Below are positions 9,533-19,157 of a DNA stretch of 26,000 nucleotides, piece by piece. Origin of the DNA: Tubiluchus corallicola (taxonomy: Eukaryota > Priapulida > Priapulimorpha > Priapulimorphida > Tubiluchidae). Numbering within the stretch: position 1 is the first letter of the stretch; the number at the start of each line of letters is the position of its first letter. A program made the position numbers and the translations under genes. The stretch spans positions 64,001-90,000 of the forward strand of contig JAQGDQ010000816.1 in NCBI GenBank assembly GCA_030141605.1, written 5' to 3'. Under the pieces are notes generated by a model. That model did no database searches. It was not told the origin of the DNA and saw only the letters and a list, made by a program, of their open reading frames with translations.

Positions 9533-10833
9533 ATGCTTGAATTAAGAAGACACTGTGGAGATCTTATTGACGTTTATAAAATACTAACATGAAAAGAAAA
9601 TACTCAACGTGAAAAATTCTTCAGTTTAGTTGTTGAATTTAAAACTAGAGGACATTAGTTTAAAACTCTTTAAAGAGCAGTCACGTTTTCTCAGTGGTAA
9701 ATATTCATTTACTGCGAAAGTAGTGAATGAATGGAATAATCTGCCTGTCATGGTGATTGCCGCACCAACCGTAGTTTAAATCTCTAACTTTTGTGGAAAA
9801 ATATGGGGTTTCTACGAGTGTACTTGCTTAACCCCTATTATGATTGTATTTACCCGGACTTAATACTGCCGTGGGATCCAAAATGCATAATTTTGGTTCC
9901 GGAACCACTTTGCCCCTAGCTTACTGTCCCATTTAAGTTTTTACACTTCAGAAAATATTAAAATGTCATGTAATTACATCATGTAGGCGCTATTACACTT
10001 TCGCACCTCCTAGTTTTTTCTGGCCTATTGTGTGTTTTCACGCCTGCAGGCCAGAAAGCAGACCAACAGGCGTAATATACACCATATTTCCATAATATTA
10101 TTGGTTTTTAGGCATTACAATACCAGATTAAAGTCATACATTACTTACGGTCACCAACACGCAAGAAGCTCCAAGTGAATAACTGTGTTTACACCACTAA
10201 TGCGCAATCGCTCTCGCGCAGTGACGTATGTAACCTCTATTTTTAGTTCCTTTACATAATTTATGATTATTATGGTTGCAGCCACGGGAGTTTGTATCGT
10301 ATTACAGTATTCCCTCGCTACTTCAAAAATATTAATGTAAAATATTTATCGCGGTATCTTCGCTGTTTCGATAGCATCAGAATAGTGGTAAGTGATGACA
10401 ATAACGATAAAAATAACACTGCCATAATGGTGGTGATAAGGAGTATATAAAACTAAAATGCCATTATAATCCTGTGTCAGTCATTGTCTTTTCTTCAAAA
10501 GACTTCCCGAATTTTTTGTTTCTTCTTCACTGTATAGTCAGACCCAGGCTGCCATATACGAGGAAATTACTTTAGATGACTACAGTTATTTATCATTAAT
10601 TTTATTTATTACTGTAGTATTATTACTATTAGATTATAAAAGTAAAGGTTTTTTCGTTATTTCGTAAATGCGCTCAAGATAAAAGTGTCACGTGCCTTTT
10701 AAGGTAGGGCCTGATAATGCATAAACTAGTACGAAATTTGTCACATGACTACAAACACAAACAAAATGGCGATACGAACTGTATAGTGTAGAACTGTGAA
10801 TACAACGTAATTATTGGTAATTATACACTAAAT

Positions 10834-11494
10834 CAGTGGTTCCCAAACTTTCTCGGACCGTTACCCAAATCGGGAAACCCGGTCGTGTCCATTACCCCCC
10901 ACCTAGTACTACTTCTCCAACTCAAAAAGTAAACACACGTATATGCCACAATAATTAACTTATTTATGTTTGCTCGTGACATAAATAAATTTCCAGGTGT
11001 TGTTGTATTGTTGCCAAAACAAGAATTACAATTACTGAATCTGCTCATTACTGAGTAAGCAGGTTCGTTCGAGTAATTATTACTCGAACAAACGAAAACA
11101 AGAAGAAATGAATGACAACAACAAAATCTCAGTTAGTGGGACGGATGAGCCTGTTTTTTGGACGCCAGTTTCTCAATCCTGGGTTTCATCAGCCTCAAAG
11201 CAACGCGTGCATCGCTTTCCACGTCCAACCTATTTCTTTTCTTTGTTTTCATGTTCATTAAGGACGAAAAACCTTGTTCACACAAATACGTTGTTGAAAA
11301 ACACGTGAGAATATTCAATGCCCGTTCTGCAAGGATTGGTGAACTGGCCATCTCTCCTATCCAGAACTCTTCCAGAATGCATTCCGAGCGAAGTTTTAAA
11401 AATGTTCAGAGGGGTGCCCGTTACCCCCCCCCCAAAAAAACCATATTACCCCGGGGGGGGGGGTGGTAATTTACCCTTACTTTGGGAACCACTA
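10834..11494 (-). mobile_element. hAT (Charlie/Buster-like) derivative, 661 bp, nested
   Basis: The left end is CAGTGGTTCCCAAACTTT and the right end GGGAACCACTA is its inverse with the last base changed. An exact 8-bp duplication CACTAAAT lies on both sides (10826-10833 and 11495-11502). It keeps only the 3' end of a transposase gene on the minus strand. Poly-C/poly-G runs (11424-11464) flank the right end. It is nested inside the Mutator-like element. Confidence 0.95.
11133..11396 (-). pseudogene. C-terminal remnant of hAT transposase
   Basis: Open in the minus sense from about 11382 to a stop at 11133. It reads EFWIGEM, ILAERALNILTCFSTTYLCE, QGFSSLMNMKTKKRNRLDVE, then RVALRLMKPRIEKLASKKQ, ending AHPSH. 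Family knowledge: this is the hAT C-terminal dimerisation region, with the STTYLCE..FS and K.RNRLDVE blocks, as in ZBED/SCAND3-type transposases. About 80 residues remain out of several hundred. The BED finger and catalytic parts are absent, so it cannot be active. The retained piece has no internal stop. Confidence 0.9.
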
Positions 11495-11631
11495 CACTAA
11501 ATATATAAGTAAATTACCAAAACATTCACTGATGACGTGAGAATAATAGAATAATGACCTGCGAGCCTAGAAACGAGTAATAACCTAGAAAAAACTAGGA
11601 GGTGCGAAAGTGTAATAGCGCCCATCATGTA

Positions 11632-11829
11632 ATTAGTCTTCAGCTCTGAACGAGCAGAAACACAACATGACAGTTACTTATAAATGGCATACCTGACATT
11701 TTTAAATTGAACGACCCTTGGCTTCAACAAATGGCAATAATCGCACAGAAATTTTAGTAAGGTGAAAATTTACACAACGACACAAAATTAGTGATTATTA
11801 ATTTGTTTGCAAACACCAGCCATATTCAC
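11632..11829. other. short spacer next to candidate exon 1
   Basis: About 200 bp of AT-rich sequence between the Mutator-like element and the candidate exon 1. Nothing recognised apart from ATGGCTGGTG in the minus sense at 11825-11816, a possible alternative start followed by a weak donor. Confidence 0.4.
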
Positions 11830-11839
11830 CTGGCAGCAT
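11830..11839 (-). CDS. candidate start exon of gene A
   Basis: Exon 2 of gene A has no ATG and must be entered with one base of a codon supplied by an upstream exon. In the minus sense, ATG CTG CCA G at 11839-11830 is followed directly by GTGAAT, so the donor is CAG/GTGAAT and the phase is correct. Joining gives MLPE-KDTSVPPPP in frame, for a 207-residue protein with a first intron of about 3.7 kb. The start context is weak (CGG before ATG). The case rests on phase, donor quality and the promoter-like patch just upstream (11970-12035). A competing start is ATGGCT/GGTGTT at 11825, which also gives the right phase but has a poorer donor. There is no homology evidence for so short a peptide. Confidence 0.35.
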
Positions 11840-11879
11840 CCGGGATTTTTCTCACGACACAATGACGCAATTAAGATCA

Positions 11880-12045
11880 TGCGCAGCTGTGTGCGACGTG
11901 CGTGTTCGAAGTATTTAAAAGCGGCCGCTAGCTGCCGCTATCTGGTCAGAACATGTAGAGTATGAAAGTGCCTATATACTTGCTGCAAGAAGGTGGCGAC
12001 GGATCGGGTCACGTGACTTGTGGGCGCCATTTTGGTTCCAGCTTA
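11880..12045 (-). promoter_or_regulatory. candidate promoter: E-box, YY1-like and TATA-like motifs
   Basis: A locally GC- and CpG-richer patch in AT-rich surroundings. It contains the palindrome GTCACGTGAC (E-box CACGTG at 12010-12015), CCAAAATGGCGC in the minus sense (YY1-like, 12035-12024), TATA-like AGTATATAGG in the minus sense (11980-11971) and GCGGCCGCTAGC near 11921. The order in the minus sense (YY1/E-box, TATA-like, then the candidate ATG at 11839) fits gene A. The E-box and YY1 motifs could equally serve a plus-strand transcript. Confidence 0.4.
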
Positions 12046-12867
12046 GTAGACGTTCCCGAAGTAATTAAATTAAAATTAGCTTTTATCGAAAATTTGTTTT
12101 ATTGTATATGATTTACGTTAATAAAGCTTAGGGGAGAAACCTATGGTACGTTAACTTGGTTATCTATTTGTAACAGGACTGAAACTGTCAGAAATCTTTT
12201 TATGATTGTCGTTAAGAGAGGGTATGCGATTATCCATTTTTAAAGTAAACCTCGATATGCATTTCTTTAATTGTTTTTATCTCACTACTTTGAACATTTA
12301 ATCATTTTCATCTAGTCATTCGTACTTCCTATTTCAAATGTTCACAAACCAACAATAAAAAAAGGCAAGATTTGATAAAAATGTGGCCACAACAAAACAA
12401 ATAATTATTCATTCAATTCATTGAGAATACATACTTCACAAGCTATAGTTTGATCCTCACAATACAAATTTCACAAATATATCGTGTTAGTTAACTATCA
12501 TAAATGCTTACTTACATATTACCAATTACACGAATAGCATATTGTCACAAATAGCACAATGCATTAAAGCACAATAATTACCTTAAAAGGCATAACATAA
12601 ATTCAAGTTAGGTGCACCATAATATTAACTATAATTTAGCACTATAGGCCTATATAGAGGGACTTGCTTTGTTAGCCAGTAAAAGCTAAGAGAGTCGTCC
12701 TCGTTGCTCATGTCGAGCGGCCTTATATAAACGTTTCCTTTATAAATTAATCTAAATAGTGGGCTTCATGGAATGCATACTTGTATGGTCTGAGACTACC
12801 TACAAACCTATTCTAAGGGCAAATCTAAGTTTAACATTCAAGGCTATATTATAAGACTGTAGTTAAA
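12046..12867. other. no recognised feature
   Basis: AT-rich sequence with no protein frame, RNA or TIR element that I can support. CTATAGGCCTATATAG near 12641 is a short palindrome of the TAGGCCTA type, which also appears near 18155 and 20940-20965 in this window. Confidence 0.5.
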
Positions 12868-13070
12868 GGCAACATCGATACAGAAATCAACAACAGAATT
12901 GCCAAGGCTAGCGCTTCATTTGGAAGACTCCAACGCTCCAACGTACGGGACAGGAGAGGCATTAGAACCCACACAAAATTGAAGGTGTATAGCTGTCGTC
13001 ATCACCACTCTTCTCTATGCCAGTGAATTTTGGACATTAATTAGAAAAAATGCTAGAGAATTTAGGGGGG
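12868..13070 (+). pseudogene. non-LTR retrotransposon fragment (region after the RT domain)
   Basis: In the plus sense it reads IDTEINNRIAKASASFGRL, RDRRGI, THTKLKVY, then after a one-base frameshift AVVITTLLYASEFWTL and RKNAREF. Family knowledge: the pattern EI..RI.KA..AFGRL ... K..VY.AVV.T.LLY..E.WT is the conserved segment following the reverse transcriptase domain in many invertebrate LINEs. It is about 65 residues long and carries a frameshift, with no flanking ORF of the same element. The clade cannot be set from this piece, and it differs from the LINE at 8203-9800. Confidence 0.75.
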
Positions 13071-13776
13071 ATTTTATAGACACATGAAATTAAATTTATC
13101 TTCGGGAAATGTATATGCGATTTCCTGACAGCTTTCAAAGAAGCGCTGCAGAAAGAAAAGAAACAGCAAGGAGGGCAACTGCTGACTTACGTAAATTTCA
13201 TCCGAAAAGAACTTATCAACACACCATTAGATATCAAAAATACAGAGACCTGAGAGGTTGCGGGTGACAGGGCAGTAAAGTGATTAGTAGGGTCATGTAA
13301 CTTTTAAGGCGATTTTTCAGAAACCTACATCACCTGCCTCCTTTCTTGTCCTTTAATAAAATGCAGTGTTGGAACAATGCTACAAAGCATTAAGCAACAA
13401 ATGGTCTAGCTATATAAATAAATAAAAAGTAATGTAGCTATTGGATGTTGCCAAATTGATCACTGATCTGTTTACTTTAGTTGGTAAATCACGATTAAAA
13501 CCTGTATTGCTGGCTGAGTACGCTCTTCACAGAAATTAGTGACTTGTCTAGAATGATATAACAGGGTGTGCTATAGTTATAGTAACAAAAAATTGTTATA
13601 GTCACGGTTCTCTATGATAGACAACTAGTCTTTGGTGTTAGTGAGATACTGTTCTTTGCATTTATATTCAATGAAAAAAAACTGAAAATTTTTGATTGTT
13701 TGTGCATGAGAGCGATAGGGGGATAAATCTGCCTAGATTTAAATGCATATTTTGCATTTGACGATTGCGTTTAGAT
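13071..13776. other. no recognised feature
   Basis: Two overlapping plus-strand frames of about 40-50 codons follow the LINE fragment (around 13108-13260), but neither continues the LINE pattern and neither is recognised. The rest is AT-rich with nothing further. Confidence 0.45.
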
Positions 13777-14187
<411 letters not shown>

Positions 14188-14400
14188 ATAGAAATTTGAA
14201 TTTGTTGTTGCTGTTGGAGAGTCTGTTGCAGCTGTTGTTTTTCACGTCACTGTTGTTGTTGTTCTTATTGTTATTCTACTGCTCTTGCTGTTATTTGTTG
14301 TTGATGCAGTTACAGTTGTTGTTATTGTTCGAAAATTGCAAAATGTTAACTGTTTGCAAATGCCAAAACATGGTTTTTGTTTACAGTAATTAAACATGGC
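14188..14400. repeat. imperfect TTG/CTG-rich simple sequence
   Basis: From about 14200 to 14330 the sequence is dominated by GTTGTTGCTGTT-type triplets, giving a Leu-rich frame in the plus sense. Probably a decayed (GTT)n repeat. No gene evidence. Confidence 0.6.
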
Positions 14401-15113
14401 TGTACATTAGCTGAGCTTTTGCTTTCACGTGACACAGTATACATACTACAGGGTGTAAGTGCAGAGTTAAAAATCCTCGAGAAAACCATTTGCAGTTTCA
14501 CAGAGTAGTAATTTATTTTTCCAAAAGAAACGCTGAAGATCTCTTCAAATTACTATTTTATTTTTCATTTGCAAAACATCAAATAGCATAAAGATACTTA
14601 TTTGCTTATTCAAATATATTAGGTGAATATTTTGACGGCTTTACAAGAAATAGTAAAATAATTTTTGTAAAGTTTAAAAGTCTATTACGTTACGCATGCG
14701 TGATATGTGTTACAAAATGTTGTCATGTTAGACAGTTCTTTTAATTCTACTATTTGTTGTTTTGTAGAATTTTTTGGTTTTCTGACAAGAATGCTACACT
14801 GTATTCACAGTCTCGTGCAATTAATAATTGTGTTTCGTTACAAAATTTACAATGTTCATTGTGCACTTAAAACTAAAATACGCGCAATTATGATTAATAC
14901 TAAATTTCATTAGTGAATATTACGAAACACTGTGTTTCATAATTGATCGAGTAAAAGTGCGTATTTTTGTTTTATTTTTTGAGAATGAGAATAAACTTTC
15001 TAAATTTATGCTGGATGGTTCGTGTCTGTGTAACTGGGGTTTAATGCATCAAAGACTTGTCCATTTTACGAACGTGACAGTGTACAGTAAGAGAAAGTTT
15101 TATAGCATAGATG
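14401..15113. other. no recognised feature
   Basis: AT-rich sequence. Contains TTACGCATGCGTGA near 14691 (a palindromic core). A 68-codon open frame (14707-14913) has no recognisable motif. Confidence 0.5.
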
Positions 15114-15503
15114 CAGGGCGTATTTCAGCCTAAGCGAGGCCCGCGGAAGTGGGGCTTGTGAGGCCCCCTCGGGGGGTGCCGTGCGCTTAAGACCAGTCCT
15201 TAATACTTGTCAAATAGTCAAATAAAAAACAACATCTTTGCAATATGTAATACCGTACTCTCACTTCCGTACAAGCTGGTGTTAGAAATTCCAAAATTGA
15301 AAACAGCTGAACATTGGCACTTAGCCGCACAAGGCAAACGGCGCGCGTGCGACAAGAGAGAGAGAGAGAGAGAGGGGGTGGGGAGAAAGGAGGCAGTATG
15401 TTCGCATAAAGCAAAAAAATGTTACCTCGGCGCGAGGCCCCATGGAAGGTGAGGCCTCGGGGAAGTATCACCACTTACTCCCCCCCCCCTGAAATAGGGC
15501 CTG
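15114..15503. mobile_element. 390-bp TIR element, superfamily uncertain
   Basis: The left end CAGGGCGTATTTCAG matches the inverse of the right end CTGAAATAGGGCCTG with small differences. The interior is unusually GC-rich near both ends (GAGGCCCGCGG at 15135; GCGCGAGGCCCC at 15430) and contains a short (GA)n run at 15355-15374. No clear TSD (CATAGATG against AGTATAGT). No coding capacity. CAG...CTG ends suggest hAT, but this is not proven. Confidence 0.55.
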
Positions 15504-16241
15504 AGTATAGTTATCCCATCATAAGACTTTAGTGTAGAACGAAGTATACGAGAAGTGCATGTGTGGTAAGCACAACTTTTACATTAACTTATTTTTAGTT
15601 AGCTAAGATTTTAGGCTGGCTTTAAAATAGTGTACGGCTTTCTACATGCGATCGGCAGACTGCATCATTAAAATTGAATTGCATTACCTAATTATAGCCT
15701 AGATTTGTCTTAGATACAGTCATTACCAGACATTAGAACTTTCCCGATTTGGAATTTTTAATTGGGATTTTAGTGATAACCTCCCTTTCTCCGGATTTGC
15801 CACCAATTGCTACCTCAACGTTAACATAGCGTAAAATACGATCCAGTGAGACAGAACTTCCCTTCCCTTTGCAGAAATAAAATCGCCCACTGATGTGCTA
15901 TAGACAAATCGAAAATTGTCTGGGAACTCAGTAGGTAACACGGGGAGTATGGGTTCGCAACTAAACTTAGCTGTTCTGATGCAACGCGGCAGATTAAAGA
16001 CAATATTCTTTGATTTAGGCAACATTTTGATTTATGAAGCCAGTAAATTTTTGATTGAAAGTTTTACAGCAGTCTTCTTTCTTTGGTAACTTACTTTACA
16101 CATTAGAACAAAAGCACATAAAGGTTTTCCTAAATTTATTTTCCAAATTCAGAGCTTATAATTTGGTTGTATTACATTGCATTTTAACATCACCAATCAG
16201 TCAATAGCAGCAAAAGTTAATCAGTCAATACGCGACTTATT
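15504..16241. other. no recognised feature
   Basis: AT-rich sequence between two TIR elements. Open frames at 15810-16025 on the minus strand show no recognisable motif. Confidence 0.5.
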
Positions 16242-16245
16242 TTAA

Positions 16246-16660
16246 CCCTTTCATACGCGGTGTATCCCGTGGGATACGAGAAGTTATTTGATCTGTTAAT
16301 AGTTATTTTGATTTAAGCCAATAACAATAGACTAAAAATAGTGATAAAATGGCCAACTAGAAAATCTACATAGCACAAAAAACTGCGCAAGGTACAGTAC
16401 TTTAGAGATGACTTTGTACAGAGCAGCATAGCATGCATATTAAATGTCTTAAATACTTTAAAAAATTATCAGCAGTTGCAAAATGAAGCACATTTTATGC
16501 TCCCATTGAATCCCAATGTATCCCGTGGGATACAGGCTATATTTAGCACGCGGGCACAGGTAGAAAAAAATAATTATGTGTAAACAAGACGGACATACTG
16601 AACAAACGTACCAAGCCAAAAATTTTTTTCTTATTAAAATATAATTTGGGACTGAAAGGG
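16246..16660. mobile_element. piggyBac-like MITE with TTAA duplication
   Basis: The 415-bp element has ends CCCTTTCA and TGAAAGGG flanked by TTAA on both sides (16242-16245, 16661-16664). TTAACCCT-type ends are characteristic of piggyBac. Inside, the inverted repeat GTATCCC-GT-GGGATAC occurs twice, near the left end (16262-16277) and nearer the right end (16518-16533). No transposase frame. Confidence 0.9.
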
Positions 16661-16664
16661 TTAA

Positions 16665-16894
16665 GTACATTTTTCACGCGTGAGAAATTCTGCGTACTAG
16701 AATTTGGATCCCATTTGAGGCCTCCAAAATACTCAAATACTGGAAAATGCCTAGCTGGTTGCATGCGTTGTCCCACGACCCACTGCACTCCACTGATTAC
16801 AAAACAACGTAGCAGTTACCATTATTACATTACTTGAGGGAAACGGTTTGAATTTAATTTTTGTAAATTTAGAAGTAGGATATTTTAGAGCTTA
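16665..16894. other. no recognised feature
   Basis: About 230 bp of AT-rich sequence to the right of the piggyBac-like element. Nothing recognised. Confidence 0.4.
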
Positions 16895-17290
16895 TTGTGT
16901 AATTGTCGCAAAAAATCACTTACTTGTTTTGTCTTCCAAGTTGTTGTTGTTCGTATGGTCTGTATCGTCTGCGTGGTTGTCTGTTTATGTTTATTGTTGT
17001 TGCTGATGTTGTCGATGTTGTTGTTGATGTTGCTGTTGCTGACGTTGTCGATGTTCTTGTTGATGTTTCTGATGTTGATCTTGCTGTAGTAGTTGCTGTT
17101 GGGTTCTTACTTTTCTGTCTAGCTTTTTAATGTCTTGGTCTTGAACTGCTTGTAACCTGCCTATTTGATTTAATCGTGACTTGTTCTAATCGTTGTTTAT
17201 TTCGTCTTGTTGCTGTGGTTGTTCTTGTTGTTGCTCTCGTCGGTTCTTGTCTTTCTGCTCTTAATCTTTCCTCCATTTCCTGCTAACACT
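16895..17290. repeat. imperfect GTT/GAT/GCT triplet repeat
   Basis: From about 16936 to 17110 the sequence is mainly GTTGTTGATGTTGCT-like triplets, continuing more weakly to about 17250. It gives Val/Asp- or Leu-rich frames that are artefacts. It could be a long decayed (CAA)n tail of a minus-oriented retroelement, but no body is seen next to it. Confidence 0.65.
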
Positions 17291-17360
17291 TAACGTCTAG
17301 ATCTTCGATTTTCTGCAAAAATAACAACGACACGAATAATTTGCAAGGTACACAGCGTAA

Positions 17361-17648
17361 CTACGGCCAAATCCGGTTGAAAACACCGGTTCTCCCAGTG
17401 TAAACGTTCCAAATCAGGAGTGGAGCCCCGAAGGCGGACCAGTGCAGCATGCTCACTGACTCCGGCAGCTCCTGCAGCCAACCTGGTGCCAAACGTATCG
17501 CTCCTTTGGACTACACCAGCGAGGAACAGAGGAGTTCCTGCGGCCTGGGCAACTCATGATCTCCATACACCTTGCCCAGGCAGTTCAAGGATCGGACTCT
17601 CTTGGTGCACATTCCATTGTCTTCCGAGACAGAAGGATGCCAACAACA
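17361..17648 (+). mobile_element. 5S-rRNA-derived SINE, internally deleted copy
   Basis: Starts CTACGGCC and matches the first ~34 nt of 5S rRNA (GTTGAAAACACCGGTTCTC), then jumps to the SINE body. The body matches the copy at 22933-23476 (CCAAATCAGGAGTGGAnCCC, CACTGACTCCGGCAG, CTCCATACACCTTGCCCAGG). It ends CTTCCGAGACAGAAGGATGC with a CAACAACAAC tail. The exact 11-bp duplication ACACAGCGTAA flanks it (17350-17360 and 17649-17659). The deletion removes the 5S A-box, intermediate element and C-box. Confidence 0.92.
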
Positions 17649-17681
17649 ACACAGCGTAATGCATAAGATACATTTTATCCA

Positions 17682-18088
17682 CTGTGGCGGCTCCTAGCTA
17701 AAATTACTGGAGTTGTTGCTTCAGAAAAATTTCAGCCATTGTTTTAATACTGTGTAAAACGAAACAGACGTACAGAATTTGAATGTTGTAATTTTAAACA
17801 AACAAACGTATGCAAGTTTATACATAAATAAACTTGATAAAATCCTAAACAAAAAATATTTTTTGCTTATTATAGGCTAAATTGTGGCAGTTCAAGCTTG
17901 ATCCATTCACGGTAAGCACGTGGCAATTGACAACAAACTGTGTGAGCGACAGTACTTTATCTGGGCATGACATGTGCGCATGCGCACAACAGCCAAACAC
18001 CGCGTTGCTGGAATGAACTATGCTGGGCTGTGAAGCAAACAGTACTACTGCTGCATTTCCACAGTACCTATACACAAGCCGTCACAAG
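17682..18088. mobile_element. CAGTGGCGGCTC hAT-like element, copy B, inverted
   Basis: Reads CTGTGGCGGCTCCTAGCTAA at the left and CCACAGTACCTATACACAAG at the right, the reverse complement of the element at 4478-5452. The internal block (GCAACAAC..CCAAACACCGCG) and subterminal block (TTCAGAAAAATTTCAGCCAT) also correspond in reverse order. It is about 407 bp, with no nested insertion. It contains TGTGCGCATGCGCACA (about 17973-17988), a perfect palindrome that includes the NRF1-type core GCGCATGCGC. No clear TSD. Confidence 0.7.
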
Positions 18089-18577
18089 TTGTAATGTAAG
18101 TTAAAAACTTTTGTGAAAGCGTTAACAATTAAGCTCCCTAAGTAGACACAGTAGGGCCTATAGGCCTATTTAATTTTAAATAAAATTAAAATTTCGTGCA
18201 ACCGTTGTTGTTTGTCCTGTAATCAATTTCACTATTGTGAAAAAAAGAAAATTGCTATCACAAAATATGTTTCGTATTATTGGGGAGAACACTAATGTTT
18301 CAGCTAACCATAAGAGTAGTTTGGGGGAAAGCGATGGCCCTCTCAATGAACTTCTTTTACTGGCTGCATTTAGTGCTTCTTGTATTGTGAATTATTTTTA
18401 ACATTTAAGAATTTGAAAGTTAATAATAGTATCTGGTATAAATTTGTCCCTCCCCCATGTAAACATCATCTTGTACACCTCTGCAGCTGACACAGGTATA
18501 GTAATTACAAATTCATATATATATTTATTTATATATATTTCATACAGTTCACCATCACTGGTTGTTCCTAGGCTCGA
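18089..18577. other. no recognised feature
   Basis: AT-rich sequence with TAGGCCTATAGGCCTA-like palindromes near 18153 and an AT-dinucleotide run near 18515-18540. No gene recognised. Confidence 0.5.
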
Positions 18578-18582
18578 CAGGG

Positions 18583-19014
18583 TGTGAAAGTTATTTGTGA
18601 AGTTGAAATGGAACACTTGTAGAAAACAACTAAACACTAGATTGCATGTTTGCACAAAAACTGAAACACGTTTATTGCACTAAATACACAGTAAAATGCA
18701 CAAGTAAAATGAAGATCACAACTGCTGCACAGCACTGAGTGTGTGACAGAGAGACAGTGTGTCCCATGACTTGCACGACTGCACTGCCTGAGACAGAGAG
18801 TGACTAGCAATGAAATCTAGCCAGTTTATATAGGTAGAGAAGTATGCAAGAACTTGGCTTCACATATCCCATTACAGTAGAATAGGGGAGATACAGTGAG
18901 TTTGAATATTCACTGGACCGAAAAATTGTGATAAGGGGTGAATTGAACTAGTAAATGTTAAAGTAACTAATCAATAGATGGCAGCACCTAAAATATACAG
19001 TTACAACTTTCACA
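18583..19014 (-). mobile_element. solo LTR of a retrotransposon, 432 bp
   Basis: Begins TGTGAAAGTT and ends AACTTTCACA, a 10-bp perfect terminal inverted repeat with TG...CA ends, and is flanked by the exact 5-bp duplication CAGGG (18578-18582, 19015-19019). In the minus sense it has TATATAAA (18832-18825) and AATAAA (18676-18671) in the order expected of U3-R-U5, about 155 bp apart. No internal region or second LTR is present in the window, so it is a recombination remnant. It matches the Gypsy/BEL/Copia type by TSD length only. Confidence 0.92.
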
Positions 19015-19150
19015 CAGGGGAAGCAAATCACTGCCATGGCAAACAAGAAAACTGAGTAAGAATAAAAATTAATAATAAATTAGGATTTATAGGTTAATGA
19101 AGCATTGCTAATATAGTTGTTGTCTTCATAATTAAAATGCCTATAGTAAT
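19015..19150. other. no recognised feature
   Basis: Short AT-rich spacer; nothing seen. Confidence 0.4.
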
Positions 19151-19157
19151 GCTAATT

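Larger units (their letters stand above)
8203..9800 (+). pseudogene. CR1/Jockey-like LINE reverse transcriptase fragment, broken
   Basis: Reads in the plus sense as HDDLL + KKIKVHDVSGN, LDGVES, then MTSGVP-stop-GSLLGPVLF. This is the conserved SGVPQGSxLGPxLF block of non-LTR reverse transcriptases with Gln changed to a stop. The FADD catalytic block is deleted. The sequence resumes as CKVMHYGFGNLKI, DLGVIRTSDLKFSQQC, KKQKNLGDDKEVHHF (frameshifted) and LYIGLVR, and after an insertion LELRRHCGDLIDVYKIL and WNNLPVMV. The MITE at 8228-8737 splits it near its 5' end, and a second LINE tail at about 9313-9532 splits it again. The 5' limit (about 8203) is where similarity fades. Dead copy, antisense to gene A in its first intron. 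Confidence 0.85.
9986..11622. mobile_element. Mutator-like (MULE-type) non-autonomous element with 9-bp TSD
   Basis: The ends GGCGCTATTACACTTTCGCA and their exact inverse extend to about 36 identical bp (through CCTAGTTTTTTCT), with weaker similarity for about 35 bp more. The 9-bp duplication CATCATGTA lies on both sides (9977-9985 and 11623-11631). Long TIRs starting with GG and 9-bp TSDs are typical of Mutator-like elements, so that superfamily is the best fit; it is not proven. Excluding the nested hAT at 10834-11494 it is about 970 bp. No transposase frame was recognised. It lies in the first intron of gene A if the exon 1 call is right. Confidence 0.88.

Noticed and set aside
13108-13260. 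Continuation of the LINE fragment as protein (FPDSFQRSAAERKETARR or KEKKQQGGQLLTYV)
   Set aside because: Two overlapping frames are both open and neither matches the expected LINE pattern; no basis to choose.
16895-17130. Val/Asp- or Leu-rich small proteins
   Set aside because: Triplet-repeat composition only; no start context or family match.
17290-17659. Open frames of 63-79 codons around 17.4 kb and their partners near 23.2 kb
   Set aside because: They lie in the 5S-derived SINE body and are shared only because the repeat is shared.
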